Positions 53,148-64,000 of a stretch of 64,000 nucleotides of DNA are shown here, piece after piece. The translations under genes and the position numbers were made by a program. Each line of letters opens with the position of its first letter. Within the stretch, counting starts at the first letter, position 1. The notes beneath the pieces are model-generated. The model was given only the letters and a program-made list of their open reading frames with translations, had not been told where the DNA came from and ran no database searches. Source of the stretch: Nymphaea colorata (lineage: Eukaryota; Streptophyta; Magnoliopsida; Nymphaeales; Nymphaeaceae). The DNA lies in NCBI RefSeq assembly GCF_008831285.2, contig NC_045143.1:3915503-3979502 (forward strand), written 5' to 3'.

Positions 53148-55648
53148 GATCGTGGTCTCTAGCAGACATCTACTCTTTTAGATGTCTGATGTACATTAAA
53201 AAGCTCTGATGTACATTAAAAAGCGATTGGTTGATAGAAAGCCACTGCAAAGATGAAGTTTTGTTCTTACACCAATATTCTTTGTGCTTCTTTGGATTTC
53301 CGTTGTGAAAATAAAAAAGTTGATGTACATAATAGCAAAAGTAACTGGAGACAAAGCAAGGCAATGTCTTCACCTCAGTGTCTTCATTGTTTACACCTGA
53401 TTAATCATGAAAATTCCAACTGCATGATGTTGATTAGCCATGTTTCTAAACCTTTCTTGTTTTTGGGATTAGAACAAATCTCCAGTCGTCTGGATGTGCA
53501 ACTTTAGTCCTAAGTCTGCTGGATGGATGCTTTTTTTGCAGTCGGATCTTGTTCGGTCCAAGTGCTATGTAGACATGGACTTGCTTGAAGCAGTCCCATC
53601 TTTGATAGGAGCATCAGAGTCATTTGTCTGACGAGCTGCTAGTCCAACTCATCATGCGGATGATCATAAACTAATTTCTCCCATAATCTTGGAGACCCAT
53701 TTATGCGAAAGATATACCCAAGATCTGCTTCCTGCAGCATAAGCAATTATTCATATGTTTTGAGCCCTTAAATGACGATGGCAGGGAAACTGTGTGCTTC
53801 TACGGTATGTTCTCACCAGTAAGTAGGTGGTCACCCTTTTAACTTTTGAAAGTAGCTTGAACATGCTTTTTTATGACTCCCATCTGCAACTAAACTTGTC
53901 ATGTCATGGAATCCCACATCCACTGCAGCATGGGGACTATCCACCTAGACAGGGAGGAGGAACATGCGGCCAACTTTAATCACCAGGCATGGTGTTAAGT
54001 CACTCAGATGGACTTTGATCTAACGGTTAAGTTTGTAAATAAACCATAGCTGAGAGCTCACAAAAGATGCTTACAAGTGAGTTTAACGTTCATGAAATGC
54101 CTGCAAATGATATATGATTGTATAACAGTTACCGTTTATGTTGGTTAGCAATTCAAAGCCAAATAGAAGCTAATGGCTTGAAATCAATGTGTAATAGGCA
54201 CCGAAAGTGGACTGTGTTGCATCTTCCCCTTTCTAAAAAAATCCAATTTCCTAATGCAGTCCCTCACGTGGCAAAACCAGTTTCCAAGACAATTGTCGTG
54301 TATGCACTGAAGTCATAATAATGGCAAAAATATCGAACAGAAATAGCAACAGTAACAAGAAGAGAACGCAGTGTACAGTATTAGTCAAGTTGATGCCAAA
54401 TTATCAAATAAAATGCAAAAAGTGACGAACGAAATATCCAATATGCTGCACTATTAAATATGTGGATCGATTGCCTTGTCGTATGTTATGTTTGTCTCGT
54501 AGGGATTGCAGGCTGAAGTAAACTGCCCATGTGATCCATGTTGAATCATGTCTCCTCTTCCAAGTTGTCACCAAACAAGACGAATTAAGAAGAAGATGCA
54601 TTGTCATCTGTGAGAATTGATAAAATTCAAATAATTTATTATAGAAAACGAATCTTTGAAACTGTTTCAGGTGTTGGACATATCGAAACCTCCACTTTCT
54701 CAGGATAGATCACATGAACATTAAAGAATTATGCTCGAGTTGTCACGGTGCCCTTCCATGAAAATGAACCTGTCTTGTCTGTGGAAGGAACCCAGAGATC
54801 TGAAAGGTTACAATTCCACTTGCATTACGTGTTTGCAGACGATATGACACGTCTACCACATAAGATACGATTTGCCGCATGAGACATTGCATGAGCAGAG
54901 CGACCTGAAATCTTACTAAGATGGGAGAGGAAATTTGATTCTGCTACTTCAATTCGCGTCTAATTCGTGAAGCAACTTAACAGTATCCATGGATCCGGTT
55001 CTTTCAAGCAATCCATGCTGAAACTGGGAAGTCCTGTAATTTAGATAACAGGGAAGAACGTACCGCCTTGGGGTCATTTGGACAGGGGGACAGTTGATCG
55101 CTCATCAACCCTTTCTCTACAAATGGTCAAGTGGCTCTACGAGCAAGGACTGTCGGACCACACAACCATGCTTGCAATGATCTGAAATTGTTCAAATAAT
55201 TTGGTAAAGAAGTTGAATAGCAGTTCTCCAGGTTTGTGGACACTTTTAATGCACCATAGACCACTCAACAGTAGCAGTTTGGCAATAAGAACATTCGATT
55301 TCACTTTTTACAACTACATTAAAACAATCGATCCTGTAGATGACGGATCCTGTATCTGACGGAAGCATTTACATCACAGAGCTGGCACTGTGTACCAAAC
55401 CGATAGAGAAACATGAATTTTGTCTTGATTGATATAACAAATAACAAAATTAACAATAGAGAAATTTAATTTACAGGCAGCAATTTTGCTTTCATCAACG
55501 TATACTTGGGTTGTCTTTTTTTTACATGTTTCAAAAAAATTGAAGGCTGCATTTTTCTTTGTCGCTAGAGCAATCGATGAATCCTTGTTTACAAAAGTAT
55601 GATATCACTGTTTTCTGAAGTTGGGGGAACAGAAGAAGATCCGGTTGA
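53148..55648. other. gap between convergent genes
   Basis: Probably includes the 3' untranslated regions of the U-box kinase (+) and the ALP1-like gene (-). A short duplication (CTGATGTACATTAAAAAG, twice) lies at about 53186-53224. No further coding region recognised. Confidence 0.5.
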
Positions 55649-57052
55649 TCACAAGAAGGCAGTGCCAGCGTGTGCGTGATGCAACAGGTTATGGGCAATG
55701 CTGTCCCTGGCTCGCATTGCAGCCGCCGAGCGAACGCAATTCTCCGGCGGCACCTCGTCGTCGATGAGGCGGTACTCGAACTCGGGATCCATGGCCTCGC
55801 GGCGCTGCTCACAGATGTTGTGGAGGACGCAGCAGGCGCCGAGGAGCACGGGGAGGTCCTGTAGCTTGACTTCGGTCCGCTTCTGTAGGCAGGACCATCT
55901 CCCCTTCAGCCGGGAGAAGGCAGCCCGGGCGACGGCCTGCACCTCACCGATCCTCTCGTTGAAGGCGTGTTGGGTCCAGGTGAGGTGCTGCTGCGCGTAA
56001 GGAACGAGCACCCAGTCCATCAGCGGGTGGCCGGCGCCGCCCACGACCCACATGCCGTCGAGCATCCCGTTAGCGCCACGGCGGTATAGGCCGGACTTCT
56101 CGAGAACCTGCTCGTCCGGCATGGATCCCGGCGACCCGATGCAGACGTCGGTGAAGATGCCGGAGGGGTCGACGACGCCCTGGAGGATGATGGAGTAGGA
56201 CGTCTTGTGGTTGCGCTCGGTATGCCACTTGTTGAAGTACGCTGAGACGCCTGTTTTGGGAGCAATAATCGGTATGTGGGTGGTGTACATCGCTCCGACG
56301 ACGTTTGGGATGCCGGAAATTGCCTGGAATTGCGCCCCCAGCGACCGGAGTTGGTCCTCCGAGGACGGCCACTGCAGGAACCTCGACATTAGCACGTCGC
56401 GCATCGCGGCGCAGACCTCGAGGACGAGCTTGTGGCAGGTGGATATGCCGAGGCCGAAGCGCTTGGACACCAGCCGCAGCGGCTCACCGGTCGCCAGCCG
56501 CCACACGCACACCGCCACCCGCTGCCGGACGGGGATTGCCGCCCGAAGCATCGTGTCCTCCTTCTCCACCGCCGAATTCAGCTCGCCGCAGATCATGTCG
56601 AACGTCGCCCGCCCCATCCGAAACGCCCGCCGGAACAAAGCCTCCGGGTAGTCTGGCGCGCTCACCGCGTCCCACCACGCCGTCGACCGGTCCTTGACCC
56701 ACAACCGCCTCATCGTCGGCGCGGGCGCCGAATCGTTGTCGTCGGCGGTCGGATCTTTGGGAACCACCGAACCAGTAACCGCGGCGGGGGAGGCCTGGGA
56801 GAGGCGAGGCCGTCTCTTGCGGCGGCGATCGGAGTCCGCATCGTCGGAGCTGAGTTGTTGGTAGGTGTGATCAAGGAAAGAGGCGGTCGTGTTGCTGGCG
56901 AAACTGGAATCGAGGACGTGCTGGTCGTCGAGCACCTGCCTCTCCTGCCGGTGGCTCTGATCGTCGAGCATCCCCAGAGCGGAAACCAGCTGGGCCACGG
57001 CCTTGGGGTCACCGAACTCCTCCTTCTTCTTCTTAACAGCACCACCCATCAA
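55649..57052 (-). CDS. ALP1-like domesticated Harbinger transposase
   Basis: Single exon of 467 residues. The N-terminus (1-115) is acidic and disordered with a basic RRRKRRPR patch (77-83), a likely nuclear signal. From about 125 it matches plant ALP1-like/DDE_Tnp_4 proteins derived from PIF/Harbinger transposases: RQRVAVCVWRLATGEPLRLV, FGLGISTCHKLVLEVC, IPNVVGAMYTTHIPIIAPK, GSPGSMPDEQVLEKSGLY, RLKGRWSCLQKRTEVKLQDL, GACCVLHNICE, and the C-terminus HNLLHHAHAGTAFL. The first catalytic Asp is Tyr256 (GAMYTTH). Asp313 remains. The expected third acidic residue in the VARAAFSRLK segment is absent, so the protein cannot cut DNA. ALP1 of Arabidopsis acts as a Polycomb-antagonising partner of PRC2; this paralogue group (At5g12010-like) is less characterised. 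No terminal inverted repeats flank it. High GC and no introns set it apart from its neighbours. Confidence 0.94.
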   Translation of the reverse strand: MMGGAVKKKKEEFGDPKAVAQLVSALGMLDDQSHRQERQVLDDQHVLDSSFASNTTASFLDHTYQQLSSDDADSDRRRKRRPRLSQASPAAVTGSVVPKDPTADDNDSAPAPTMRRLWVKDRSTAWWDAVSAPDYPEALFRRAFRMGRATFDMICGELNSAVEKEDTMLRAAIPVRQRVAVCVWRLATGEPLRLVSKRFGLGISTCHKLVLEVCAAMRDVLMSRFLQWPSSEDQLRSLGAQFQAISGIPNVVGAMYTTHIPIIAPKTGVSAYFNKWHTERNHKTSYSIILQGVVDPSGIFTDVCIGSPGSMPDEQVLEKSGLYRRGANGMLDGMWVVGGAGHPLMDWVLVPYAQQHLTWTQHAFNERIGEVQAVARAAFSRLKGRWSCLQKRTEVKLQDLPVLLGACCVLHNICEQRREAMDPEFEYRLIDDEVPPENCVRSAAAMRARDSIAHNLLHHAHAGTAFL

Positions 57053-57767
57053 CCACCAATACTCGCCTAAGAAACCAACTTCTCCCGCTTCTCTCGAATC
57101 AAAGGACGGAGTTGCAGAGTCGGTTGATCAGGGGAAGAAGAGAGACGCCGAGGACGGTGGTGGGTTGCCGTTTACATATTGGAACGGGCAACGAGGTGTG
57201 AACGCAACAGGGAAGCAACGAAGAAAGGCCGCAGTTGGTGGAGGGAGCCCGCCGTCCGCCGCGACATCTCTTAATTGCTCTTTTGGACGCCGCAAACGCG
57301 TTTCTGTTCCCACGGTGATCGGGTCGAGCACGGTAGCTTTAAGGAGTTCCGGAGCCTCACCGACTCTGCAGTTTGACTATAGGATTCAGACGTACTCTAT
57401 GCTCGACTCGATTCTGAATCCCTCGCTTTTTCGCGGTGACCAGTCGTCAGGCTCAGTGAAGTGGAGGACCAGCTCTTTACCTGTTATGACACTTGGGTGC
57501 TTGATCATTGGGGGCATTGCTATTCAACGGATCCGCAAGCACAAAAAGCTCATCCCCCTTACTGAAAAAGTAAAAAGGAATGTGCACCTCCTCAACATTA
57601 GGGGGGGAAAATTGGTGTCATTTTTTGACTTTTATGATGATTTAAAGGTGGACGGTTAAGGACGAGGGGAGTTTCGCGCTGTTGGCCTTTCTCTCAATCC
57701 AATACCAGACTTCTTCCTTCAGTCAACGTCAAAGTCCACCGCCATCGGCAGCTTCTTTCAGAATACA

Positions 57768-57771
<4 letters not shown>
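57053..57771. other. upstream region of the ALP1-like gene
   Basis: GC-rich for about 400 bp, then falling. The 218-codon plus-strand frame at 57003-57659 runs antisense into the ALP1-like N-terminus and has no family signature. Likely promoter and leader. Confidence 0.5.

Positions 57772-57855
<84 letters not shown>
57772..57855. repeat. (TA)n(GA)n compound microsatellite
   Basis: About 40 bp of TA repeats directly joined to about 40 bp of GA repeats. Confidence 0.95.
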
Positions 57856-57857
<2 letters not shown>

Positions 57858-59632
57858 TTTGTAGAACTAAAATGAAAAAATAGTGATGACCAGATTATTC
57901 AAAGAAAACCATTTAGTTGTATTGCAATCTGTTTTGTTGGATTGTTTTATATTTTTTTTTGTTTTACCAACAATTCATGGTACTGTTCTTTAATTATGAT
58001 CAGAACAGGTAACATTATTCACTTGGATAATGAATGAGATTCACCGTTCATTCGTTTTATGATTGTACCCAATGTTTAGTTATTGAATTTAAAACCTCTA
58101 ATCTAATATACATAAAATATATAGTTTTTTTTATTATGTATCTTAGAAACATTTACCCTATAAATATACTATTCTTCTTGAATTGGAGCATACTAATGCA
58201 AACAATTTTAAATTCTTAAGGAAAATAATATATACAACAGCCAGTCCACATGTGACGACTCGGCCACTGCTTCTTATCAAACACCCCCCCTAAAGCGGGT
58301 GTTAATGGATCCTGTGACTTTGTTCAGCTTGAAGATGTCAGCTGCAGGATTAGGATTAGATATACTTATTTATCATACTTCAACTATTTTGCATATTACT
58401 TAGTTTATTTAATTTAATTCACTGTTTGAATTCCAACATAAAATATTCAGATTTTCTTTTTTGAAAATCATGTATTTATTGTATTTGGAAAGAAAAACTT
58501 TTCACAGAATGTATATATATATGTGTGTGTGTTTGGTCAGAGCTTGGCCCGTGGTGGTCGGGCTGGCCCCAGCCTGCCTTTTTGATAGGTTAGGCCGGGC
58601 GGGCCCGACACCCAGCTCAAAAGTCTAAGGGCGGAATGATACATGATTTTTTGTACAGTTTATAAATAGTATAACCAACATTTGTGATTTATGATTAAAA
58701 ATAAGATGGGAAAGGTAGGTGCATATATTCGAATGATATTTATACACTAAGCACCAAGCAAATTTAAGGGTATAATTCTATAATGCCAAATTAACTTCAA
58801 AGTTGGTGGGTTTAGCAACAAAGCCCACACCAACTTTTTTTACCAATCTTAGTTCTATGCCCAAAAAAGGGTGTTGGTTTATAAGTATGAATTTAGTAAA
58901 TGGGGAATAAAGGGGTTGTGTGCTCGCGTCATTTATATTTATTTTTTTATTATTGGCAAGTTGGAGTTAGGCAGACTCGTGCCAAAGTATGATCATTCTT
59001 GATATTAATTAAACCTTTTGAATCTCCGAGACCGTTGGTGCATTGACTTTTTTTTTTTTAGCATTAAGAAATACTTCTCATATTCACCCAAAATTAAAAT
59101 TCTCAACCTCTCGTCGTAACCTTTTCCCTTCCTTTTCAATATTTTAATGTAATGACCAATTGAATTCATGCATATCTCTTCTAGCCCTTAAGTTTAATTT
59201 GCTATTTGAAGGCATTCAGTTTGTCACGTCACCATAATGGTAGATCGCTTGAACATATTGTCTCTCGTCATCGTGACATATATATATATATAAACAATAG
59301 ATAGTAGGCTTTAATACGTCAAACCCAAGGTCATTGATTTGAAAAGGATTTGTAGGATGGAGATTAGGTTGACAAAAAAAAAAGATTATTTTTATTTGCA
59401 AAAAATTGAAATATCTTTCATTTCAAAATAAGTAAGAAGTCTCAGTCAAGGAGTCAATTGAAGCGGATTTCGGTCTCTTAAAAATACAATTCCTTTCCAT
59501 TTTTTTTTTAACTTAATCTTCATTCATAAATCCCCTTAAAATTAAAATTAAGGTGTTTATAATTCCCATCAAATCTAGCATATATAAAAATATATGGCAA
59601 CTACCTGTCTTCCAATATATATACACTCATCC
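57856..59632. other. intergenic, no gene supported
   Basis: AT-rich. A short GC-rich patch at 58545-58620 (GGCCCG/CGGGCC motifs) resembles the interior of some hAT-derived MITEs, but no inverted ends were found. Confidence 0.5.
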
Positions 59633-59815
59633 AGGGGCAAAACCAAGATTTTTTTCAAGCACGGGCCAAACGATCTGCGGGTTGGGCTAAGAGAAGCGAC
59701 AGGAGAGTGACGGGTTGGACCAAACTAAAAAAATTTGATTTTTTCAATATAATTATTTTTTTTCTGCACTCACCCAGGCCATGACCCAAGCGCTCCCTCC
59801 CTCCGCCCCTCATCC
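59633..59815. repeat. dispersed repeat, 'CCAGGGGCAAAACC' member
   Basis: Begins CCAGGGGCAAAACCAAGATT and ends CCCTCCGCCCCTCAT, imperfect inverse ends that resemble a diverged member of the 'GGAGCGGAGC' family seen at 1690-1905. Confidence 0.35.
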
Positions 59816-59818
59816 TCA

Positions 59819-60216
59819 ATCAACCTAAGATTCACAAATTACCCTTTTTATCCAGTTCTTAAAACAATATTCACTACCTAAATCTTAACAAATTAGAAAT
59901 AACAAACTAAGAAAAGTGTCCCCCAAGAAAATATTTAACTCAAGAAAGGGGGAAAATATGAAATCCGGCTAAAATGGTTCACCAAATTGTCCTGCACCTC
60001 TCCTGATCCTGGTGGAGATGAATTGAAACTGCAGCTCAAGCTGTAACATTTTGATGAACAATTTTAGCCACATTGTCCCCACTTTTCTTGAGTTAAATCT
60101 TTTCTTGCGCGACAACCCTTTTCTTAGTTTGTTATTTCTGATTTGTTAATATTTTGGCAACTGAATATTGATTTAACAAATGGATAAAAAGGGTAATTCA
60201 TGAATTTTAAGTTGAT
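59819..60216. mobile_element. near-palindromic foldback MITE
   Basis: The arms are about 160 nt each. The left arm starts ATCAACCTAAGATTCAC and the right arm ends GTGAATC-like TTTTAAGTTGAT. Internally GGTAATTTG/CAAATTACC, AAATAACAAACTAAGAAAAG and ATTTAACTCAAGAAA pair with their inverses. The unpaired centre is about 80 nt. A transcript would fold into one long imperfect hairpin. No target duplication is certain and no transposase is present. Confidence 0.85.
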
Positions 60217-60255
60217 CGAAAATTTGAGAGTGATCGGCGACAGCAGGACCTCTCC

Positions 60256-60258
<3 letters not shown>

Positions 60259-60289
<31 letters not shown>

Positions 60290-60420
60290 CATGAATTTCT
60301 TCTGCATTTGGCTGACATCTTGTTATTATATATATATATATATATATGTATGTATATATATATGTATGTATATATATATATGTATGTATGTATGTATGTA
60401 TATATGTATGTATGTATGTA
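60259..60420. repeat. (TC)n, (TA)n and (TATG)n microsatellites
   Basis: A CT tract at about 60259-60288 and mixed TA/TATG repeats at about 60326-60420. They generate Tyr-Ile and Thr-His repeat frames that are not genes. Confidence 0.95.
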
Positions 60421-61669
60421 TAACTTGATTCTACCACATGCCCAATGTAATCAGTTGGTTAAAATTTGAAAATTTACTGTTAAAGAATAGTCACCAGATT
60501 AGTATTAGTGGCAGTTCATGGTGCGATCATGGTTTATAATGGTTTTAGTGACGATCCATAGTCTTTTTACCAACGAATTTTTAAATTTTACCTTTTCGAC
60601 AAGTGTTGTATCCAGCAGCATTGTTTTTCCCTGTGTGTGTATATAGAGTCTAAAACTTAAACGATCCAAACGCTTTTCAGCTTAAAGAAGCCCGTCTACA
60701 GTAAAAGAAAAAGCATTTAAACCATCTTGCAGGCAAATTAAAGTTCTAGTTATAAAGAGCACAGCGTAGCCAAAGGCAGCCAATGTTAGGTCACTGTGTA
60801 TGAAGATTTCAGTGTCTCCATTATAAGAGTTTCAGGAAACTGATGCTTCCTGTATTCTTTGTCTCGACGCTTGTGACAAGCAGAACACGATGATTTATAT
60901 TTGAGTCAGGTACCACTGTGACACATTGAATTGCTCAAATCAGAGAAGGCCTCCTTTTCATTCCAAGACACAGAAAAAGTGCATCTCTAATAAATGTGAT
61001 ATATGCTTCTGTGGAAAGCTTTGATTCTTCTGTTTCATTCACTATAGATCTGGTTTAATTTCCTGCACATCTCTATCTATTCGCTGCAGTAGTAGACTTT
61101 GGGTGGTTCCCAAGATTCACATAGAAAGAAATTCATATGTAATCTTGTTTCTGTTACACCATTAAAAGTTGAACACTTTTTATTGTTAAAAATAACTAAA
61201 TAAATACATATATATATATATATAATCTAGCAACTTTTCAAAAAACATTCCAGCCACTTTTCTTATTGTCTAAAGCAAGACAAACAAAAAGGTCTTTAAT
61301 TTGCTTGTACTTTCCATGGGAATATTGGATTTTATTGTTTCCCGTCATATAAACAAGGCTTCATTGGGCTTGTGGTTACTTCACATAATTAAAGTTCATA
61401 TAGTTCTCCTCGCCATAATATATATTCTTCTATTCTTTTGAGAAATATTTTTAATATGATTCCTTGAACGTAAAGCATTCTTACTTGATACTTGGTTGAA
61501 TTCTAATGAGTATAGAACTAATCTGGGCCAAACCTTTTGGACATACTCAAGTATTCAATAACCAATGTTTTAAGAGCTAAAAGATTCTAGACCAATTGCT
61601 TTTTGCAACTGTGCATGTCTACAAATCTGTATAACTAAAATAATTGTTTGAGAGGAGGAAGAGAATGCC
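60421..61669. other. intergenic, no gene supported
   Basis: AT-rich with a short TA tract at about 61206-61224. No coding or RNA gene recognised. Confidence 0.5.
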
Positions 61670-62478
61670 CCTAGAATTATTCCTTCCCAGAAGAGTTATT
61701 CAAGATTATACATTATTGGTCCGTGAACTTGTTGATAATCTGATGAGCAATTGCATGGATCTTTCAAAAGCTTATCACAAAGAAAATGGTGAATTCCTAA
61801 GAAAATTCAATGCATAAACTGCATCCATCTGTTTGTTGTGGTTTTTTCAAAGAGGTATTCAACAGGGGACCCCATGTCTCCCCTCCTTTTTCTTGTGATG
61901 TTGAAGAGTCTCTCAAGAATATTTAAGTCACGATCAGAACTTTGACAAAATCATGATCCCTAAGAGTCTTGGTTATGATTTGCTCTTGCCAAGATTGTTC
62001 TATGTAGATGAAGATGATGTAATTATGTAATGTAAAGCATATTTGACTTCTAGTACTGTGATATCATGAAGGTTCAATTTCCTCATGTGCTTTTGTCACA
62101 TGAGTTTGCAAAAGAAAGTTTGTGATTCTTAGGGTCTGAAATTCAATTATAAAAATTTCTCTTCCAAGCTTGATTAGCAAGACCTTAGTTTGGTAAAAAT
62201 TTAAGAGAAGAAGAACATTTCATGATAATCTTCAAATTGCTTTCCTTTTCAGAGCTAAGGTGGGTGGATTTTCAAAGGTGGATGTAGTTAGATTGGCAGC
62301 TGAGTGGAAAGAAATGGCGGCATGCAGCATCTTTTATGGCTAGAAAGAAGTGATCCTAGTGTTAGAGCCTAATTATTGAAAGTGATGTTCAGCTATGAGC
62401 CACAGATATCACAAAGCACAGGAATTAGGGTTCCTATGATGCATTTACAAAGGCCTACATGTTAAAGTAGATGACAAT
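61670..62478 (+). pseudogene. decayed LINE reverse-transcriptase fragment
   Basis: Interrupted frames read KRVIQDYTLLVRELVDNL, CMDLSKAYHKENGEFL, RGIQQGTPCLPSFFLVML then KSLSRIF, and LPRLFYVDEDDVIM. In order these match LINE reverse-transcriptase blocks: the 'grqI.dn.ll.qEl' region, the catalytic 'D..KAYD.v.W.FL', 'RG.rQGdPlSP.lF', and 'LlFADD'. Stops and frame shifts separate them. Only the middle of the enzyme remains. A hAT-type MITE follows at 62479. Confidence 0.7.
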
Positions 62479-62912
62479 TAGGGGTGAGCACAAGCCGAGT
62501 CGAGCCCGAATTCAGTCAGCTCTGTTGAGCTCGAGTTCGACTCGATTAAGACACGACAAACTCATTTTAATAGAATTGATATTCATCGTTACTTGTTGAG
62601 CTTGAGCTCGACTCGATTAAAGCTCGACAAGCTCGTTTGAATAGTCATCGTCACGTGTTGAGTTCGAGCTCGACTCAATTAAGGCTCGGCAAACTCGTAA
62701 ACTCATTTGAATGTATCGACTTGATGAAGGCTCAACAAACTCGATTAAGGCTCGAGCTTGACTCGGTAGTTACGTGTTGAGCTCGAACTCAACTCGATTA
62801 TTTGAACAAGTCGACTCATGAACTCGAGCTCGACTCGTTAAGCAAATGACTCGGCTCGAACTCGTTCAAAGCCAAGCTTTAGTGAGTCGCTCGAGCTCGT
62901 TGTTCACCCCTA
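62479..62912. mobile_element. hAT-type MITE with 8-bp target duplication
   Basis: Starts TAGGGGTGAGCA and ends TGTTCACCCCTA, imperfect inverse ends. Flanked by ATGACAAT (62471-62478) and ATAACAAT (62913-62920), an 8-bp duplication with one mismatch. The 434-bp interior is a series of degenerate GAGCTCGAGCTCGACTCGATT units. No coding capacity. Confidence 0.85.
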
Positions 62913-64000
62913 ATAACAATGCTCTGGTTGCTGAAATTCTGGCTCTCCTCATGGTTGAGATATTTCTTCCCAATGGCAAGGTTATAGTCTAGAAGAGAAG
63001 GATGTCTCCAAAGGCTAGAGGTTGATGGTGAAGATGATTATTGATGTCCCTGATCTATTTGTTTGTTTTTTGTGTTTTCATTCTTTTGTGTTATCTTGAT
63101 TCCTTTCTTGTACTTGTCTCTTTTTTGTCAATAAAAAGTTGGGGGGGCTATCACCCTACAGGTTTGTATGGGCAATAAACAGTTCTACCAATCACCATCA
63201 AAAGACAACTTTGGGAGTATGTGGGCCTGAGTTGGGAACCAATTGACATGCATGTTCATGCAAAGTGGGGGTGAGTCTAGTGATTGAATGTGAATGTGAA
63301 GCTACCAAATAAGCTACATATAGGCAACGTGTGGCGACGACGGCAAAAAACCACGTGTCATACATTATTCTTTTTGTTCTTTTATATACTTTAAAAGTTT
63401 TGTTTGTAATTATTTGTATTTCTAGATATGAATCACTGAATGGGAAGCTTGGGCAATCCAATTTGGTGTTCTATTTTAACAACACTGGTTTGAACAAGCA
63501 CCAGTTCTACTCGGTTTCAGAAAAAGAAAGTATTCTTAGATCAATGTGAATGTGGCACAAAGGAAATGACAAAATCTCCATATATACCATCTTTCAATGG
63601 ACCACTTTGTAAACCTGATCAACTTGCTTAGATCTCATTTGAATGCAGTACAACAACACATGACAAAATCTTCATGTAACCTAATCAATCTGGTTTCAAG
63701 ATTGATATCATGTGTTGCAGAAGGATTGCCAGAGTCAGAAATTTTCATGAGAATGACCGAATTAAAGTTTCTAAATTTTGATACGGGCCAAAATATCATT
63801 TTTCAAAATTTTTGTATAAAAAAATTAGATGTTTTTTTTTTTAATTTAAACTGTCATTTACCTTCCTTCGGATATCAGATATGCGGTTATCGATCAAACA
63901 TAGACAAAGATGATCTATTTAAGTCTTTTAAATTATAATCCTTAAAAGCCAAAACAGGAAGAAAAAAAATTGCAGGCTTCCTTCCCACCGAAGGAAAATC
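62913..64000. other. intergenic, no gene supported
   Basis: The first 250 bp may be the rest of the element interrupted by the MITE (an AATAAA signal lies near 63131). The frames at 63198-63461 and 63597-63938 have no recognised domain. Confidence 0.4.

Noticed and set aside
56305-57659. Large plus-strand frames opposite the ALP1-like gene
   Set aside because: Antisense shadows of a GC-rich gene; Pro/Arg-rich and without homology.

Overview
This window is nuclear DNA from a flowering plant. The genes have GT-AG introns and belong to plant families. They are separated by long AT-rich stretches full of CT/GA and TA microsatellites, small hAT-type MITEs and decayed transposon pieces. The species cannot be named from the sequence alone. 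No tRNA, rRNA, organellar insert, virus or CRISPR array was recognised.

Six genes are well supported. An EG45/plant natriuretic peptide-like secreted protein lies at 6693-7192 (+). A short XS-domain (SGS3/FDM-type RNA-directed DNA methylation family) protein lies at 18203-19682 (-). A seven-exon ER DnaJ protein of the ERDJ3A/TMS1 type lies at 29576-34843 (+). The copper chaperone COX17 starts at 40329 (-). A nine-exon USP/kinase/U-box E3 ligase lies at 45324-53147 (+). A single-exon domesticated Harbinger transposase (ALP1-like) lies at 55649-57052 (-). Two intact exons of an aminopeptidase M1 gene are stranded at 17673-18005 (-). The genes look independent; nothing suggests a cluster with a shared pathway.

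The unusual part is 9-28 kb. The XS gene sits inside a strongly rearranged domain. A large inverted repeat (about 10.41-11.45 kb) carries scrambled pieces of the XS gene in both arms and the loop. It is followed by broken zf-XS copies. The whole block is partly duplicated at 24.84-27.94 kb, and that copy then switches to sequence matching 9.02-9.23 kb. Upstream of the XS gene is a roughly 538-bp tandem array of about six copies (20241-23430), flanked by another inverted repeat (23597-24808). A plausible inference is a hairpin locus able to make small RNAs against the neighbouring XS gene, whose own family acts in small-RNA silencing.

Elsewhere, three short elements have hAT-like inverted ends and 8-bp target duplications (3972-4368, 31649-31963, 62479-62912). 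A near-palindromic foldback element lies at 59819-60216 and a decayed LINE reverse transcriptase at about 61670-62470. The remaining long gaps hold no gene I can support.
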